Source: Polyangiaceae bacterium (GTDB lineage Bacteria; Myxococcota_A; Polyangia; Polyangiales; Polyangiaceae). From it: a stretch of DNA of 64,000 nt. The notes under the pieces are model-generated. The model ran no database searches. It had not been told where the DNA came from and saw only the letters and a program-made list of their open reading frames with translations. The position numbers and the translations under genes are program-made. The DNA is taken from assembly GCA_029266615.1 (NCBI GenBank), contig JAQSWN010000024.1:1-64000 (forward strand). Direction: 5' to 3'. Within the stretch, counting starts at the first letter, position 1. Each line of letters opens with the position of its first letter. Shown here piece by piece: positions 8,328 through 16,931 of this stretch.

Positions 8328-9725
8328 ATGGCAAAAACGCTGTTCCAAAAGGTCTGGGAAAATCACCTCGTCGTGGAGGAGCCGGGGCGCCCGAGCGTGC
8401 TCTACATCGACCTGCACCTCATTCACGAAGTGACGTCACCGCAGGCCTTCGCCGGTCTCCGCGCACGCGGCATCGGAGTCCGCCGCCCGGACCGCACGGT
8501 CGCGACGATGGATCATTCGACCCCCACGCTTCCGAAGCACCTTCAGGTGATCGACGAACAGGCTCGCGCGCAGCTCTCGCAGCTCGAGAAAAACTGTGCG
8601 GAGTTTGGGATTCGCTTGTTCCCCCTGGGGGATTCGAAGAACGGCATCGTGCACGTGGTCGGTCCAGAACGCGGCTTCACGCAGCCGGGCATGACCATCG
8701 TCTGCGGTGACAGCCATACGTCCACCCACGGCGCGTTCGGCTCGCTCGCGTTCGGCATCGGCACGAGCGAAGTCGAGCATGTGCTCGCGTCGCAGTGCCT
8801 GCTCCAGACGACGCCGAAGACGATGGAAGTACGCGTCGAAGGGTCGCTTGCGCCGGGCGTCACCGCCAAGGACATCATCCTGGCGCTGATCGCCAAGATT
8901 GGCACCGCGGGCGGCACCGGTTACGTGCTCGAGTACACGGGCTCGGCCATTCGCGCGTTGGAGATGGAAGCGCGCATGACCGTCTGCAACATGAGCATCG
9001 AAGGCGGAGCTCGTGCCGGCATGATCGCGCCGGACGACTACACGTACCAGTTCGTCGCGGGCCGTGAGTTCGCGCCCCAGGGCGCCGACTTCGACAAGGC
9101 CGTCGAACGCTGGAAGAAGCTCCCCAGCGATCCGGGCAGCACCTACGATGCAACCGTGGACATCGACGCGAGCGTGCTCGAGCCGATGATCACGTACGGC
9201 ACGCATCCGGGCATGGGCGTCGGCATCACGCAGGCGCTGCCATCGGCTTCGGACTTCAGCGGCGCCGAGCGCGCCGCCTTCGAAAAAGCCATGACTTACA
9301 TGGGCTTGGAAGACGGAAAGCCGCTCCTCGGTCACAAGGTGGACGTGGTGTTCGTCGGCAGCTGCACCAACTCGCGCATCTCGGACCTGCGCGCCGCGGC
9401 CAGCATCATGAAGGGCCGCAAGGTCGCGACGGGCGTCCGCACGCTCGTCGTCCCGGGCTCGCACGACATCAAGAAGCAAGCCGAGGCCGAAGGCCTCGAT
9501 CGCATCTTCACGGACGCCGGCGCAGAGTGGCGCGAGCCGGGCTGCTCGATGTGCATCGCCATGAACGGCGACCAGCTCTCGCCCGGTCAGTACGCCGTCA
9601 GCACCAGCAACCGCAACTTCGAAGGTCGCCAGGGCAAAGGCGGCCGAACCTTCCTCGCCTCCCCCCTCACCGCGGCCGCCGCCGCCGTCACCGGCAAAGT
9701 GACGGACGTTCGCACCCTCGGCTAA
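8328..9725 (+). CDS. leuC: 3-isopropylmalate dehydratase, large subunit
   Basis: The 465-residue aconitase-family subunit carries the 4Fe-4S cluster. The cluster ligands are visible in [15 protein letters not shown] and [14 protein letters not shown]. Other hallmarks are [26 protein letters not shown] and [13 protein letters not shown]. Together with LeuD it isomerises 2-isopropylmalate to 3-isopropylmalate. Length is normal. It lies between leuA and leuD in the same direction, though the gap to leuD is 194 bp and holds palindromic element B. Confidence 0.97.
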   Translation: MAKTLFQKVWENHLVVEEPGRPSVLYIDLHLIHEVTSPQAFAGLRARGIGVRRPDRTVATMDHSTPTLPKHLQVIDEQARAQLSQLEKNCAEFGIRLFPLGDSKNGIVHVVGPERGFTQPGMTIVCGDSHTSTHGAFGSLAFGIGTSEVEHVLASQCLLQTTPKTMEVRVEGSLAPGVTAKDIILALIAKIGTAGGTGYVLEYTGSAIRALEMEARMTVCNMSIEGGARAGMIAPDDYTYQFVAGREFAPQGADFDKAVERWKKLPSDPGSTYDATVDIDASVLEPMITYGTHPGMGVGITQALPSASDFSGAERAAFEKAMTYMGLEDGKPLLGHKVDVVFVGSCTNSRISDLRAAASIMKGRKVATGVRTLVVPGSHDIKKQAEAEGLDRIFTDAGAEWREPGCSMCIAMNGDQLSPGQYAVSTSNRNFEGRQGKGGRTFLASPLTAAAAAVTGKVTDVRTLG

Positions 9726-9744
9726 CCCCTATGGGGCCGAAGCC

Positions 9745-9888
9745 TCACAGGAGACAAGAGACAGGAGCTACGTGAGCGAGAATTTTAGGGTTTGCGCTGC
9801 CGCCGGCGAGCTCCCCGCATGTCATGCGCGGCGCAGGCGCGGCGAACCCCAGAAAACTCACGTGCCTCCCGTCTCCCCTCTCCTGTGA
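9745..9888. repeat. Palindromic intergenic element, copy B (full)
   Basis: A 144-bp imperfect palindrome lies between leuC and leuD. The ends pair as TCACAGGAGA (9745-9754) with TCTCCTGTGA (9879-9888). Inner segments also pair: ACGTGAG with CTCACGT, and AGGGTTTGCGC with the GCGGCGAACCCC region. Compared with copy A the tips differ (AGGAGA versus AAAGAG), yet both arms have changed together so the palindrome is kept. That implies selection on pairing or frequent arm-to-arm correction. Confidence 0.75.
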
Positions 9889-9919
9889 ATCTCGGCCCTC
9901 CGCATCAGAGCTAAACAGT

Positions 9920-10507
9920 ATGGCAAGCTTTACGACTCTCACTTCGCACGCTGCGCTCCTCTCGGCCGAAAACGTCGACACGGATCAGATCATCCCCGCG
10001 CGTTTCCTGAAGACGCTGGACAAGAACGGGCTTGGGAAACAGCTGTTCTTCGACTGGCGCTACCTGCCTGACGGCTCGGACAACCCGGACTTCGTGCTCA
10101 ATAAGCCCGAGGCTCAGGGCGCGCAAATCCTCGTCGCGGGCGACAACTTCGGTTGCGGCTCCTCGCGCGAGCACGCGCCCTGGTCGCTCATGGGCTGGGG
10201 ACTGCGCGCTGTCGTCAGCACGTCCTTCGCCGACATCTTCAAGGGCAACAGCCTGAAGAACGGCCTCCTACCGATCGTGGTGGACGCGCCGACGCATGCG
10301 AAGATCGTCGCGGCCGTGAAGGCGAACCCGAAGGCAGAGCTCAAGGTGGACCTCGCCAAGACGGAGCTCACGCTGCCGGACGGCGCGGTCGTGAAGTTCC
10401 CAATCGACGGTTTTGCCCAGCACTGCTTGCTGAACGGCATCGATCAGCTCGGCTACATCTTGTCGTTCGACGACAAGATCAAGGCGTTCGAAGCCGCGCA
10501 GCCATGA
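9920..10507 (+). CDS. leuD: 3-isopropylmalate dehydratase, small subunit
   Basis: The 195-residue small subunit has the swivel-domain marks of LeuD: NVDTDQIIPARFLKT at the N terminus, FDWRYLPDG, and GDNFGCGSSREHAPWSL, the loop that reaches the LeuC active site. The start is the ATG at 9920; the frame is open further upstream but that stretch is palindromic element B and not protein. The likely source transcript is ilvB-ilvN-leuA-leuC-leuD. Confidence 0.95.
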   Translation: MASFTTLTSHAALLSAENVDTDQIIPARFLKTLDKNGLGKQLFFDWRYLPDGSDNPDFVLNKPEAQGAQILVAGDNFGCGSSREHAPWSLMGWGLRAVVSTSFADIFKGNSLKNGLLPIVVDAPTHAKIVAAVKANPKAELKVDLAKTELTLPDGAVVKFPIDGFAQHCLLNGIDQLGYILSFDDKIKAFEAAQP

Positions 10508-10928
10508 GCTAGCTCGCGCTCGCGGGCGCGTCGTCGGCAGCCGACGCGCCCCGCGACGCCGCGCCGGCTGGTGCAGCGCGAGTGAGATGCCAGCAACTTT
10601 TTCAACCGGCGCTGCATTAGGCCCTAAACAAGCAGACGCGCGTCGCCTATCGCTTGTTTAGGGGCTAGGCGGACGCGACGCGCGGACTCGGGGTCTGGCG
10701 CGAAGCCCCAGCGAGGAACCTTAGTAGGGGCCACGCTGCGGAGCGCACCACCGCGGGCTCAGCCACTGACCGACCTTCAGGAGGTCGGCCCCGTGTACTC
10801 ACCTCGAGCCCCGATCAATTCGGGATGCTCGCTGGAAAATCCTTTTTTCGTCCAGGGGCAGCCGGCCTGCGTCGAAATGAGCCGAAGGGGCGGGCGGCCT
10901 CCGACCATTCACGGGTATGTGCCCGCGC
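10508..10928. other. 421-bp non-coding gap with two hairpins
   Basis: No convincing gene lies between leuD and the convergent sigma-factor gene. The gap holds a perfect 12-bp inverted repeat, CCCTAAACAAGC (10622-10633) and GCTTGTTTAGGG (10652-10663), and a 7-bp GC hairpin, CCGACCT (10770-10776) and AGGTCGG (10782-10788). Neither is followed by a T tract on either strand, so neither is a clear intrinsic terminator. No tRNA-like cloverleaf was found by eye. Confidence 0.5.
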
Positions 10929-11519
10929 TCAGGACTCCTGGCGTGCGTCCCTCGCGCGCTGGCGCGAGAGCGCGCGCAAGAAAGCTTTGCGCGCGCGGTG
11001 CAAGCGCGAATAAACCGTGCCCACGGGAACGCCGATGTTCTCACCGATCTGGTCGCAGGTGAGCCCTTCCAGCTCGAACATGGTGAAGACCACCCGCTGC
11101 TCCAGGTTGAGCGAGCTCAAGATGTCCTGAAGGCGATCGGCCGCCTGACGCTTCTCCACTTCACGTTCCGGGGTCGGCGTGGGTGCGGCGACGTAGGCCA
11201 CCGACGCGGCGTCCGGCACCAACTGCTCGCGACGGAAATGCGCGCGGCGCCGGTAGCCCGCCGTTACGCGGAAGCACACCTCGAACAGCCACGTGGTGAT
11301 GGCGCAGTGACCAGCATAGGAGTCCAGCCGGCGATGCACGACCAGGAACACCTCCTGGTAGACGTCCTCCAAGTGGGGGGAACGCACGCCCATGCGGTAC
11401 AGCGTCTTCCAAATGAACTCGCCGTGGCGCGCGTGCACCTCGGCGACGGTGAGCCGCGGGCGCGCGAGGGCGGAATCCGCAAAACCTTCGAACGTGTTGA
11501 TGAGCTCGGTCATGGGCAT
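10929..11519 (-). CDS. ECF-type RNA polymerase sigma factor
   Basis: From the ATG at 11519 (MPMTELINTF) the protein is 196 residues. It has sigma region 2 (LEDVYQEVFLVVHRRLDSY, then ITTWLFEVCFRVTAGYRRR) and region 4 (LNLEQRVVFTMFELEGLTCDQIGENIGVPVGTVYSRLHRARK), the usual two-domain layout of extracytoplasmic-function sigma factors. No anti-sigma gene with a zinc-binding or transmembrane sensor is adjacent, so its control is unknown. A start 60 bp upstream is possible but adds residues unlike the family. It diverges from the LacI-family gene across about 390 bp. Confidence 0.85.
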   Translation of the reverse strand: MPMTELINTFEGFADSALARPRLTVAEVHARHGEFIWKTLYRMGVRSPHLEDVYQEVFLVVHRRLDSYAGHCAITTWLFEVCFRVTAGYRRRAHFRREQLVPDAASVAYVAAPTPTPEREVEKRQAADRLQDILSSLNLEQRVVFTMFELEGLTCDQIGENIGVPVGTVYSRLHRARKAFLRALSRQRARDARQES

Positions 11520-11670
11520 TGCTCGGGCAGACGACGACCACGCCGCGCGGCCAGCCCGGACGGCGGCCACGCGGATCAACCAACGGCTGAGATGAGGACG
11601 GCGGACGAAGGCGCTCGCGTGCGAGCTACCTCATCCAACGTGGTCTTGACTGTATCTTCCGAAAACCAGC

Positions 11671-11688
11671 TAGTCAAGCGGTTGACTA
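11671..11688. promoter_or_regulatory. Candidate LacI-family operator
   Basis: The 18-bp palindrome TAGTCAAGCGGTTGACTA has 7-bp perfect arms around a GCGG centre. Its CAAGCGGTTG core resembles the A/T-flanked central CG operators of the LacI/PurR family. It lies in the divergent region between the ECF sigma gene and the LacI-type gene starting at 11909, so autoregulation or control of the sigma gene is plausible. Confidence 0.5.
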
Positions 11689-11908
11689 GAAGGGTGACCA
11701 CAGCGCGCAACTCCGCGGCTTCGAAAATGAAAGCGCAGCTCGGACGCCATTCCTCGCGCGAATACAGCGCAAAAAAAATCACGCGGTCTGAACCACCAGC
11801 TTGAAAAGCTCCACTCCTCCTACCAAACCAGCGCCGGCTCTCACGTCCATCGCGCTCACCCCTCCGGCTGGGCCCGCGTCAGGCGCGCTCCGCGCCGATG
11901 TAGTAAGC

Positions 11909-12907
11909 ATGAGACCGTTGGAAAAGCGGCCTCGCGTCACCATCACGGACCTGGCGGAGATGCTCGGCATGGATAAGTCGAGCGTATCGCTGGCGCTGCG
12001 CGACAGCCCCAAAGTTTCGCTCGCAACCCGCGCGCGCGTTCGGCAGGCCGCCGCGGAGCACAACTACATCCCCAACTGGGCCGCCAAGCGCCTCGCGGGC
12101 TCGAGCGGTCATGCCGTGGGGCTCGTGATGCCGAGCGCGTTCGGTTGCCTCACGGATCCGCCGGTCGTGCGCACCGCCCAGGCGCTCGCCAGGCTGGCGG
12201 CAAATCGACAGCTCACCTTGAATTTAATGGCGCACGAGCAGCTCGCCGAATCGAATGGCGAGAACAGCCTGCCCCTTCACGCGGACGGGCTGCTCGTCTG
12301 GGGGGACGTCCCCGCGCCCGCGGCGGTGCGCTTCTCGAGCGCATATGCGCGGCCCTCAATCGTGCTGGATCCCCATCATCCGAGCTACGCCAAGTACAAG
12401 GGCAACACGATCGCCATCGACAACCGCGGAGGGGCGAGCGCGCTCGTCCGTCACCTGCACGAGCGCGGTACCAAGACCCTCACGTTCGTACAAGTCGAGG
12501 ACCTGCACCTCTCGCACGTCGCGCGCTGGAAAGGGACGCAGGAGACCTGGCAGGAGCTCGCGAAAGCCGAGACGCTCACGAAGCTCACCCTCGCCGAGCT
12601 CGACGACGACAAGCTGCGGGAGCTAGCCGAGCGCGGCGAGGCCGGCGTCTTTTGCTCGAACGACCACGGCGCGATGCAGCTGTGGCACCGCATGCGCCGC
12701 CTGGGCATCAGCGCCCCCCGCGACCTGCGCTTGGTCGGGTTCGATGGCGACGAGTATGGGGAGCTCGTCGGGCTCACCACGGCCGTGTTCGACTCCGAGC
12801 TCATGGCGGAGACGGCGTTCACGCGCCTGATCGGCTTGCTTTCGAACCAGCTGACGACGGTGACGGAGTCCATCCCCGTCACTGTTCGCACCGGCACCAC
12901 CAGCTGA
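11909..12907 (+). CDS. LacI-family transcriptional regulator
   Basis: The ATG at 11909 gives 332 residues, the usual LacI length. An alternative TTG at 11801 would add 36 low-complexity residues before the DNA-binding domain. The N-terminal HTH reads VTITDLAEMLGMDKSSVSLALRD with the hinge region AAEHNYIPNWAAKRLAGSS. Next comes a periplasmic-binding-like effector domain with LRLVGFDGDEYGEL near the C terminus, matching the conserved LacI VGFDD segment. It probably represses genes in response to a small ligand, but no sugar-use genes are adjacent and the ligand is unknown. A candidate operator lies at 11671-11688. Confidence 0.85.
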   Translation: MRPLEKRPRVTITDLAEMLGMDKSSVSLALRDSPKVSLATRARVRQAAAEHNYIPNWAAKRLAGSSGHAVGLVMPSAFGCLTDPPVVRTAQALARLAANRQLTLNLMAHEQLAESNGENSLPLHADGLLVWGDVPAPAAVRFSSAYARPSIVLDPHHPSYAKYKGNTIAIDNRGGASALVRHLHERGTKTLTFVQVEDLHLSHVARWKGTQETWQELAKAETLTKLTLAELDDDKLRELAERGEAGVFCSNDHGAMQLWHRMRRLGISAPRDLRLVGFDGDEYGELVGLTTAVFDSELMAETAFTRLIGLLSNQLTTVTESIPVTVRTGTTS

Positions 12908-12978
12908 GCACGGCTGCCCCGTAGCACCGTTTTCGACACACTCGCGAGCTTGGCGCGGGCTATGCAACGTCACGGGGT

Positions 12979-13176
12979 ATGGAGCACGTCACGCCCCCTG
13001 ATGAACCGGTGATCATCGAGACCACGGGCGAGGAGATTCCGGCCAGCGCACGGCCGCGTCGTTCGGAAAATCCCGCCGTTCGCGCCTCTTCGGAACACCG
13101 TCCGGACGTCATCCCATTCGCTTCGACGTTGCGGCACCTCGCCCCGGAAGCTGCATTCTGGCCCAAGGCCGTCTGA
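12979..13176 (+). CDS. Small hypothetical protein (65 aa), doubtful
   Basis: A 65-codon frame starts at ATG 12979 with a GGGGT stretch before it. The product is Pro/Glu/Arg-rich with no signal, membrane segment or known motif. An equally long frame runs on the opposite strand, so coding is uncertain. The rest of the 12908-13341 gap shows nothing recognisable. Confidence 0.3.
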   Translation: MEHVTPPDEPVIIETTGEEIPASARPRRSENPAVRASSEHRPDVIPFASTLRHLAPEAAFWPKAV

Positions 13177-13341
13177 TAGAGGCTGAACCTGCCCCCGCGC
13201 AGGATGGGCGGCGGAGTTGACTTACGTCCCCGGGGCTGCCCGTCGGCGGCGTACTCGTCCGTCTGCCTCCAGGTTCCGCGGCGGAGCCGCCAGCGCGGAT
13301 AGCACCGCTTCGAGGCGAGGAGTCGCGGCTACACTGCGGAC

Positions 13342-13836
13342 ATGAACCGTACCGCTGGCTTGTTGCTCGTGAGCGCCTCGTTACTGCTCGGTTGCTCCAA
13401 GCCGAAGCCGCCGACGCTCACGCCTCGCTCCGCGCAAGTGACGGCCGTGCTTCCGAGCGGCGTGGAGCTCGGGGTCGAGCTGAACGCCTACAACCCCAAC
13501 GGCTTTCCGTTGATGTGCAGCCAAGTCGATTCAACCTTCGAGCTGCAAGACGGTACGCCGCTGGGCAGCGCGACCAGCAACGAGCCGTTCACGCTGCCGG
13601 CCGAGGGTGACGCGACCATTCGGGCCAAGCTGCAGGTGCGCTTCAGCAGCGCCGCGGCGCTGGCCCCGTATGCGCTCGCAGCCAAGCCGGTGCCGTATCG
13701 CCTTCGCGGCAGCGCGCGCATCGGCGGCGAGCACCTCAACGTGGACGTGCCGTTCACGCTCGACGGCGTGCTCACGGCCGAGCAGGTGATCGCCGCGGGC
13801 TTGCACGGAGCTGCGAACCTGCTGAACAAGCCGTGA
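13342..13836 (+). CDS. LEA type-2 (WHy-domain-like) lipoprotein
   Basis: The 164-residue protein begins with a lipoprotein signal (TAGLLLVSASLLLGC). It continues with a single beta-rich domain whose pattern VELGVELNAYNPNGFPLMCSQVD matches the LEA14/WHy domain. In that family a conserved N-P-N segment lies in an immunoglobulin-like fold. Such proteins are linked to stress and desiccation in plants and are common as lipoproteins in proteobacteria, where function is mostly unproven. It stands alone, 55 bp before the cimA leader. Confidence 0.7.
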   Translation: MNRTAGLLLVSASLLLGCSKPKPPTLTPRSAQVTAVLPSGVELGVELNAYNPNGFPLMCSQVDSTFELQDGTPLGSATSNEPFTLPAEGDATIRAKLQVRFSSAAALAPYALAAKPVPYRLRGSARIGGEHLNVDVPFTLDGVLTAEQVIAAGLHGAANLLNKP

Positions 13837-13891
13837 CAGGCGGGCCATCGCCTTGACGCCCCTCCGCTCCAGGTTCAAGGTTCTGCGCCTC

Positions 13892-13999
13892 ATGCTGCGC
13901 TGCCCGCCCCCGCTCCGCTCCTCGGCGCCTTCGGCGGCCGCAAGTCTGATTCGCTCTGCATCCGGGCTGATTATCGGCTCGGGTGCGGCGGCAAACTGA
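13892..13999 (+). CDS. cimA leader peptide (attenuator peptide)
   Basis: This 35-codon frame before cimA ends SLIRSASGLIIGSGAAAN and TGA. Leu-Ile and Leu-Ile-Ile codons are clustered just before the same tail as in the ilvB leader. Citramalate synthase opens a route to isoleucine, so Ile-codon stalling is the expected signal. The codons for SGAAA coincide with the conserved RNA arm at 13981-13992. A TTGACG at 13853-13858 could be the -35 element of its promoter, though no good -10 is seen. Confidence 0.75.
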   Translation: MLRCPPPLRSSAPSAAASLIRSASGLIIGSGAAAN

Positions 14000-14056
14000 C
14001 GGAAAATCCGGCAGTTTCGTTCCCCCGCGCCGCTCGGTTCGGGGGATTTTTGCTTT
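13981..14056 (+). promoter_or_regulatory. cimA transcription attenuator: antiterminator arm plus intrinsic terminator
   Basis: The terminator pairs TCCCCCG (14021-14027) with CGGGGGA (14040-14046). A C-T mismatch and a 3-bp inner stem (14029-14031 with 14036-14038) close a GCTC loop, and TTTTTGCTTT (14047-14056) follows. The geometry matches the ilvB terminator almost exactly. A competing all-GC pairing is GCGGCG (13985-13990) with CGCCGC (14028-14033), which would break the inner terminator. The leader tail sequence GCTCGGGTGCGGCGGC, then CTGACGGAA after a short variable stretch, is nearly identical to that of ilvB. Confidence 0.8.
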
Positions 14057-14101
14057 GTGCCGCGTTAGCTCGTACTCAAGTCGCAGAAAATCGACCCTCC
14101 C

Positions 14102-15772
14102 ATGGATAGCTACAGCCCGTCCGAACGTGATCTTCGCCCCGCCGTAGACGTCTACGACACCACCCTGCGCGACGGCTCGCAGCGTGAGGGCATTTCGTAC
14201 ACGCTGGACGACAAGCTGCGCATCGCCGACCGGCTGGACGCGTTCGGCGTCAGCTACATCGAGGGCGGGTGGCCGGGCTCGAATCCCAAGGACATGGAGT
14301 TCTTCGAGCGCGGCCGCGAGCGGACTTGGAAGCACGCCAAGCTGTCGGCCTTCGGCATGACCAGGCGCGCCAACACCCGCGCGGAGGACGACAAGAACCT
14401 TCAGGCACTCCTGCTCGCGGAGACTCCTGCGTGCACGGTCGTTGGTAAGACCTCCGTTTTGCACGTGACCGAGGTCGTACGCACCACGCTCGAAGAGAAC
14501 CTGAAGATGATCGAGGAATCGGTCGCCTTCTTGCGCTCCAAGGGGCGGGAGGTGATCTACGACGCGGAGCACTTCTTCGACGGCTACGCGCTCGACCCCG
14601 TGTACGCGGTGGAGAGCTTGCGGGCGGCGAAGCGCGGAGGCGCACGCGTGCTGGTGCTGTGCGAGACGAACGGGGGCGGCCTTCCGTGGGACGTGCAGGC
14701 CGTCGTCGCCAAGGTCGCGGCGGAGCTCCAACATCCGCTCGGTATCCACGCCCATGACGACACCGGCTGCGGCGTCGCGAACAGCCTGGCCGCGGTGCTC
14801 GGCGGCGCGCGCCACGTTCAGGGCACCATCAATGGTTTCGGCGAGCGCTGTGGCAACGCGAACCTCTCCGTGATCGTGCCGAACCTGGAGCTGAAGCTCG
14901 GCTTCAAGGCCCTCCCGGCCGGGAAGCTCGTGGAGCTGGCGGAGCTTTCCCGGTTCGTCGCGGACGTGGCCAACGTGACCCACGACGCGCACATGGCGTA
15001 CGTGGGCCGCAGCGCGTTCGCGCACAAAGGCGGTATCCACGTCGCGGCCATGCGCCGACACGCCGACTCCTACCAACATGTGGCGCCCGAAACCGTGGGC
15101 AACGTGATGCGGGTGGTGGTGAGCGAGCTCTCCGGGCGCGGCTCGGTGCTTTCCAAGGCAGAGGAGCTGGGCCTCAAAATCAGCGAAGGCGCAGACCTGG
15201 AAACGCTGAACGAAATCAAGGCCGCCGAAGCGCGCGGGCTTTCGTTCGAGAGCGCCGAAGCGTCCGTCGCGCTGCTCATGCTTCGTAAGGCCCCCGGCTA
15301 TACGCCCCTCTTCGAGCTGCTGGACTACGAGGCTCAGGTCGGCAAACGCCAGGGCACGGAAATGTACGCCGAAGGCATCGTGAAAGTCCGCGTCGGGACC
15401 CAAGTTCTTCATACCGTGGCGGACGGAAACGGCCCCGTCAGCGCTCTAGACGCGGCGCTCCGCAAAGCTCTTGCGCCCATGTACCCGGCCGTGGAACACA
15501 TGCGCCTCGCGGATTACAAAGTGCGTATCCTGGACGGAACCGAAGGAACTTCAGCCATCACGCGCGTGCTGATCGACAGCCGTGACGACCATGGGGACTG
15601 GAGCACCGTCGGCGCGTCGCCCAACATCATCGAGGCTTCCATGCACGCGCTGGTAGACTCCATCGAGTACGGGCTCGTCAAAGCCGGGGTCACGCACGCG
15701 ACCGGTCCCGCCAGCGGCCGCGCCCAGGCGAGCAAGCCTGCGGCCGAGGTCGCTCGGGCGCCTCGTAACTGA
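14102..15772 (+). CDS. cimA: (R)-citramalate synthase
   Basis: The 556-residue protein is a DRE-TIM condensing enzyme of the LeuA/CimA group. Marks are [69 protein letters not shown] and [13 protein letters not shown]. The [10 protein letters not shown] segment and the overall length are typical of the citramalate-synthase type rather than leucine-type isopropylmalate synthase. The C-terminal part is the LeuA-like allosteric domain. It would join pyruvate and acetyl-CoA to start a threonine-independent route to 2-oxobutyrate and isoleucine, later steps being shared with LeuCD and LeuB. It is 17 bp from leuB and has its own attenuator. Confidence 0.92.
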   Translation: MDSYSPSERDLRPAVDVYDTTLRDGSQREGISYTLDDKLRIADRLDAFGVSYIEGGWPGSNPKDMEFFERGRERTWKHAKLSAFGMTRRANTRAEDDKNLQALLLAETPACTVVGKTSVLHVTEVVRTTLEENLKMIEESVAFLRSKGREVIYDAEHFFDGYALDPVYAVESLRAAKRGGARVLVLCETNGGGLPWDVQAVVAKVAAELQHPLGIHAHDDTGCGVANSLAAVLGGARHVQGTINGFGERCGNANLSVIVPNLELKLGFKALPAGKLVELAELSRFVADVANVTHDAHMAYVGRSAFAHKGGIHVAAMRRHADSYQHVAPETVGNVMRVVVSELSGRGSVLSKAEELGLKISEGADLETLNEIKAAEARGLSFESAEASVALLMLRKAPGYTPLFELLDYEAQVGKRQGTEMYAEGIVKVRVGTQVLHTVADGNGPVSALDAALRKALAPMYPAVEHMRLADYKVRILDGTEGTSAITRVLIDSRDDHGDWSTVGASPNIIEASMHALVDSIEYGLVKAGVTHATGPASGRAQASKPAAEVARAPRN

Positions 15773-15789
15773 AGAGAAGCAGGATAAGA

Positions 15790-16860
15790 ATGAAAGCCAA
15801 GATTGTCGTTCTCGGGGGTGATGGTGTCGGTCCGGAAGTCGTGGCGGAGGCCCGCAAGGTGCTGGAAGCCGTGGCCAGCAAGAACGGTCACGAGCTGTCG
15901 TTCGAGAACCAGCTGATCGGCGGCATCGCCATCGACGAGACGGGTGACCCGCTGCCGGAAGCGACACTGAACGCCTGCAAGGGCAGCGACGCGGTGCTGC
16001 TCGGCGCCGTGGGCGGACCGAAGTGGGACGACCCCAACGCCAAAACTCGTCCGGAGAAGGGCCTCTTGGCGATTCGCAAAGGCCTGGGCTTGTACGCGAA
16101 CCTACGCCCCGTGAAGAGCTACCCCGAGCTCATCGATTCGTCGCCGCTCAAGCCGGAGCGAATCGCGGGCGTGAACATGCTCCTCATTCGGGAGCTGACG
16201 GGCGGGCTGTATTTCGGCAAGCAATACCGCGAAAAGACCGAGACCGGCATCAAGGTCGTGGACACCCTAGAGTACACGGACAAGGAAATCGAGCGCGTGT
16301 GCCGCCTCGCGTTCGAGCTGGCGCGAGGCCGTAGCAAGAAGGTCACCAGCATCGACAAAGCCAACGTGCTGGAGTCTTCGCGCGTGTGGCGCCAGGTGGC
16401 GGTGGAGCTGGGCAAGCAGTACAGCGACATCACGCTCGAGCACCAGCTGGTGGACAGCTGCGCGATGCGCCTCGTCACCGCCCCTGGCAGCTTCGACGTC
16501 ATGGTGACGGAGAACATGTTCGGCGACATTTTGTCGGACGAAGCCGCGGTGCTCACCGGCTCACTCGGTATGCTCCCCAGCGCTTCCCTCGGCGAAGGCA
16601 AGCTCGGCCTGTACGAGCCGATCCACGGCTCGGCGCCGGACATCGCCGGCAAAGGCATCTGCAACCCGCTCGGCACGATCTTGAGTGCAGCCATGCTGCT
16701 CCGCCACAGCTTGGGTCTCGAGGCGGAAGCGCAGTCGGTCGAGCGCGCGGTGGAGGCAGCGCTCGCGGCCGGCGCCCGCACCAAGGACCTCGATCCGAAG
16801 GCGGAAAAGCCCCTGTCGACCAGCGCTATGGGCGACGCCGTGGTCAGCCGTTTGGGCTGA
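15790..16860 (+). CDS. leuB: 3-isopropylmalate dehydrogenase
   Basis: The 356-residue NAD-dependent decarboxylating dehydrogenase shows [16 protein letters not shown], the [13 protein letters not shown] loop, and the substrate-binding arginines in [12 protein letters not shown]. It also has [14 protein letters not shown] and the signature around [31 protein letters not shown], plus [14 protein letters not shown]. It acts in leucine synthesis and in the citramalate pathway. Co-transcription with cimA fits this double use. The start has an AGGA six bases upstream. Confidence 0.97.
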   Translation: MKAKIVVLGGDGVGPEVVAEARKVLEAVASKNGHELSFENQLIGGIAIDETGDPLPEATLNACKGSDAVLLGAVGGPKWDDPNAKTRPEKGLLAIRKGLGLYANLRPVKSYPELIDSSPLKPERIAGVNMLLIRELTGGLYFGKQYREKTETGIKVVDTLEYTDKEIERVCRLAFELARGRSKKVTSIDKANVLESSRVWRQVAVELGKQYSDITLEHQLVDSCAMRLVTAPGSFDVMVTENMFGDILSDEAAVLTGSLGMLPSASLGEGKLGLYEPIHGSAPDIAGKGICNPLGTILSAAMLLRHSLGLEAEAQSVERAVEAALAAGARTKDLDPKAEKPLSTSAMGDAVVSRLG

Positions 16861-16931
16861 AGGCGACGGCAACGTCAATCGTTGCCTCAATTTCGGCGTG
16901 GTGCGCGCACTAACCCAAGAGGGAGCGCACC

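Noticed and set aside
6465-9888. Palindromic elements as complete insertion sequences
   Set aside because: They are about 140 bp with no transposase frame and no obvious target duplication, so at most non-autonomous.
10508-10928. Possible tRNA or small RNA in the gap after leuD
   Set aside because: Hairpins are present but no cloverleaf, T-loop or promoter/terminator pair could be found.
13772-15412. Long open frame antisense to cimA
   Set aside because: It mirrors cimA coding, has no domain and would overlap the attenuator.
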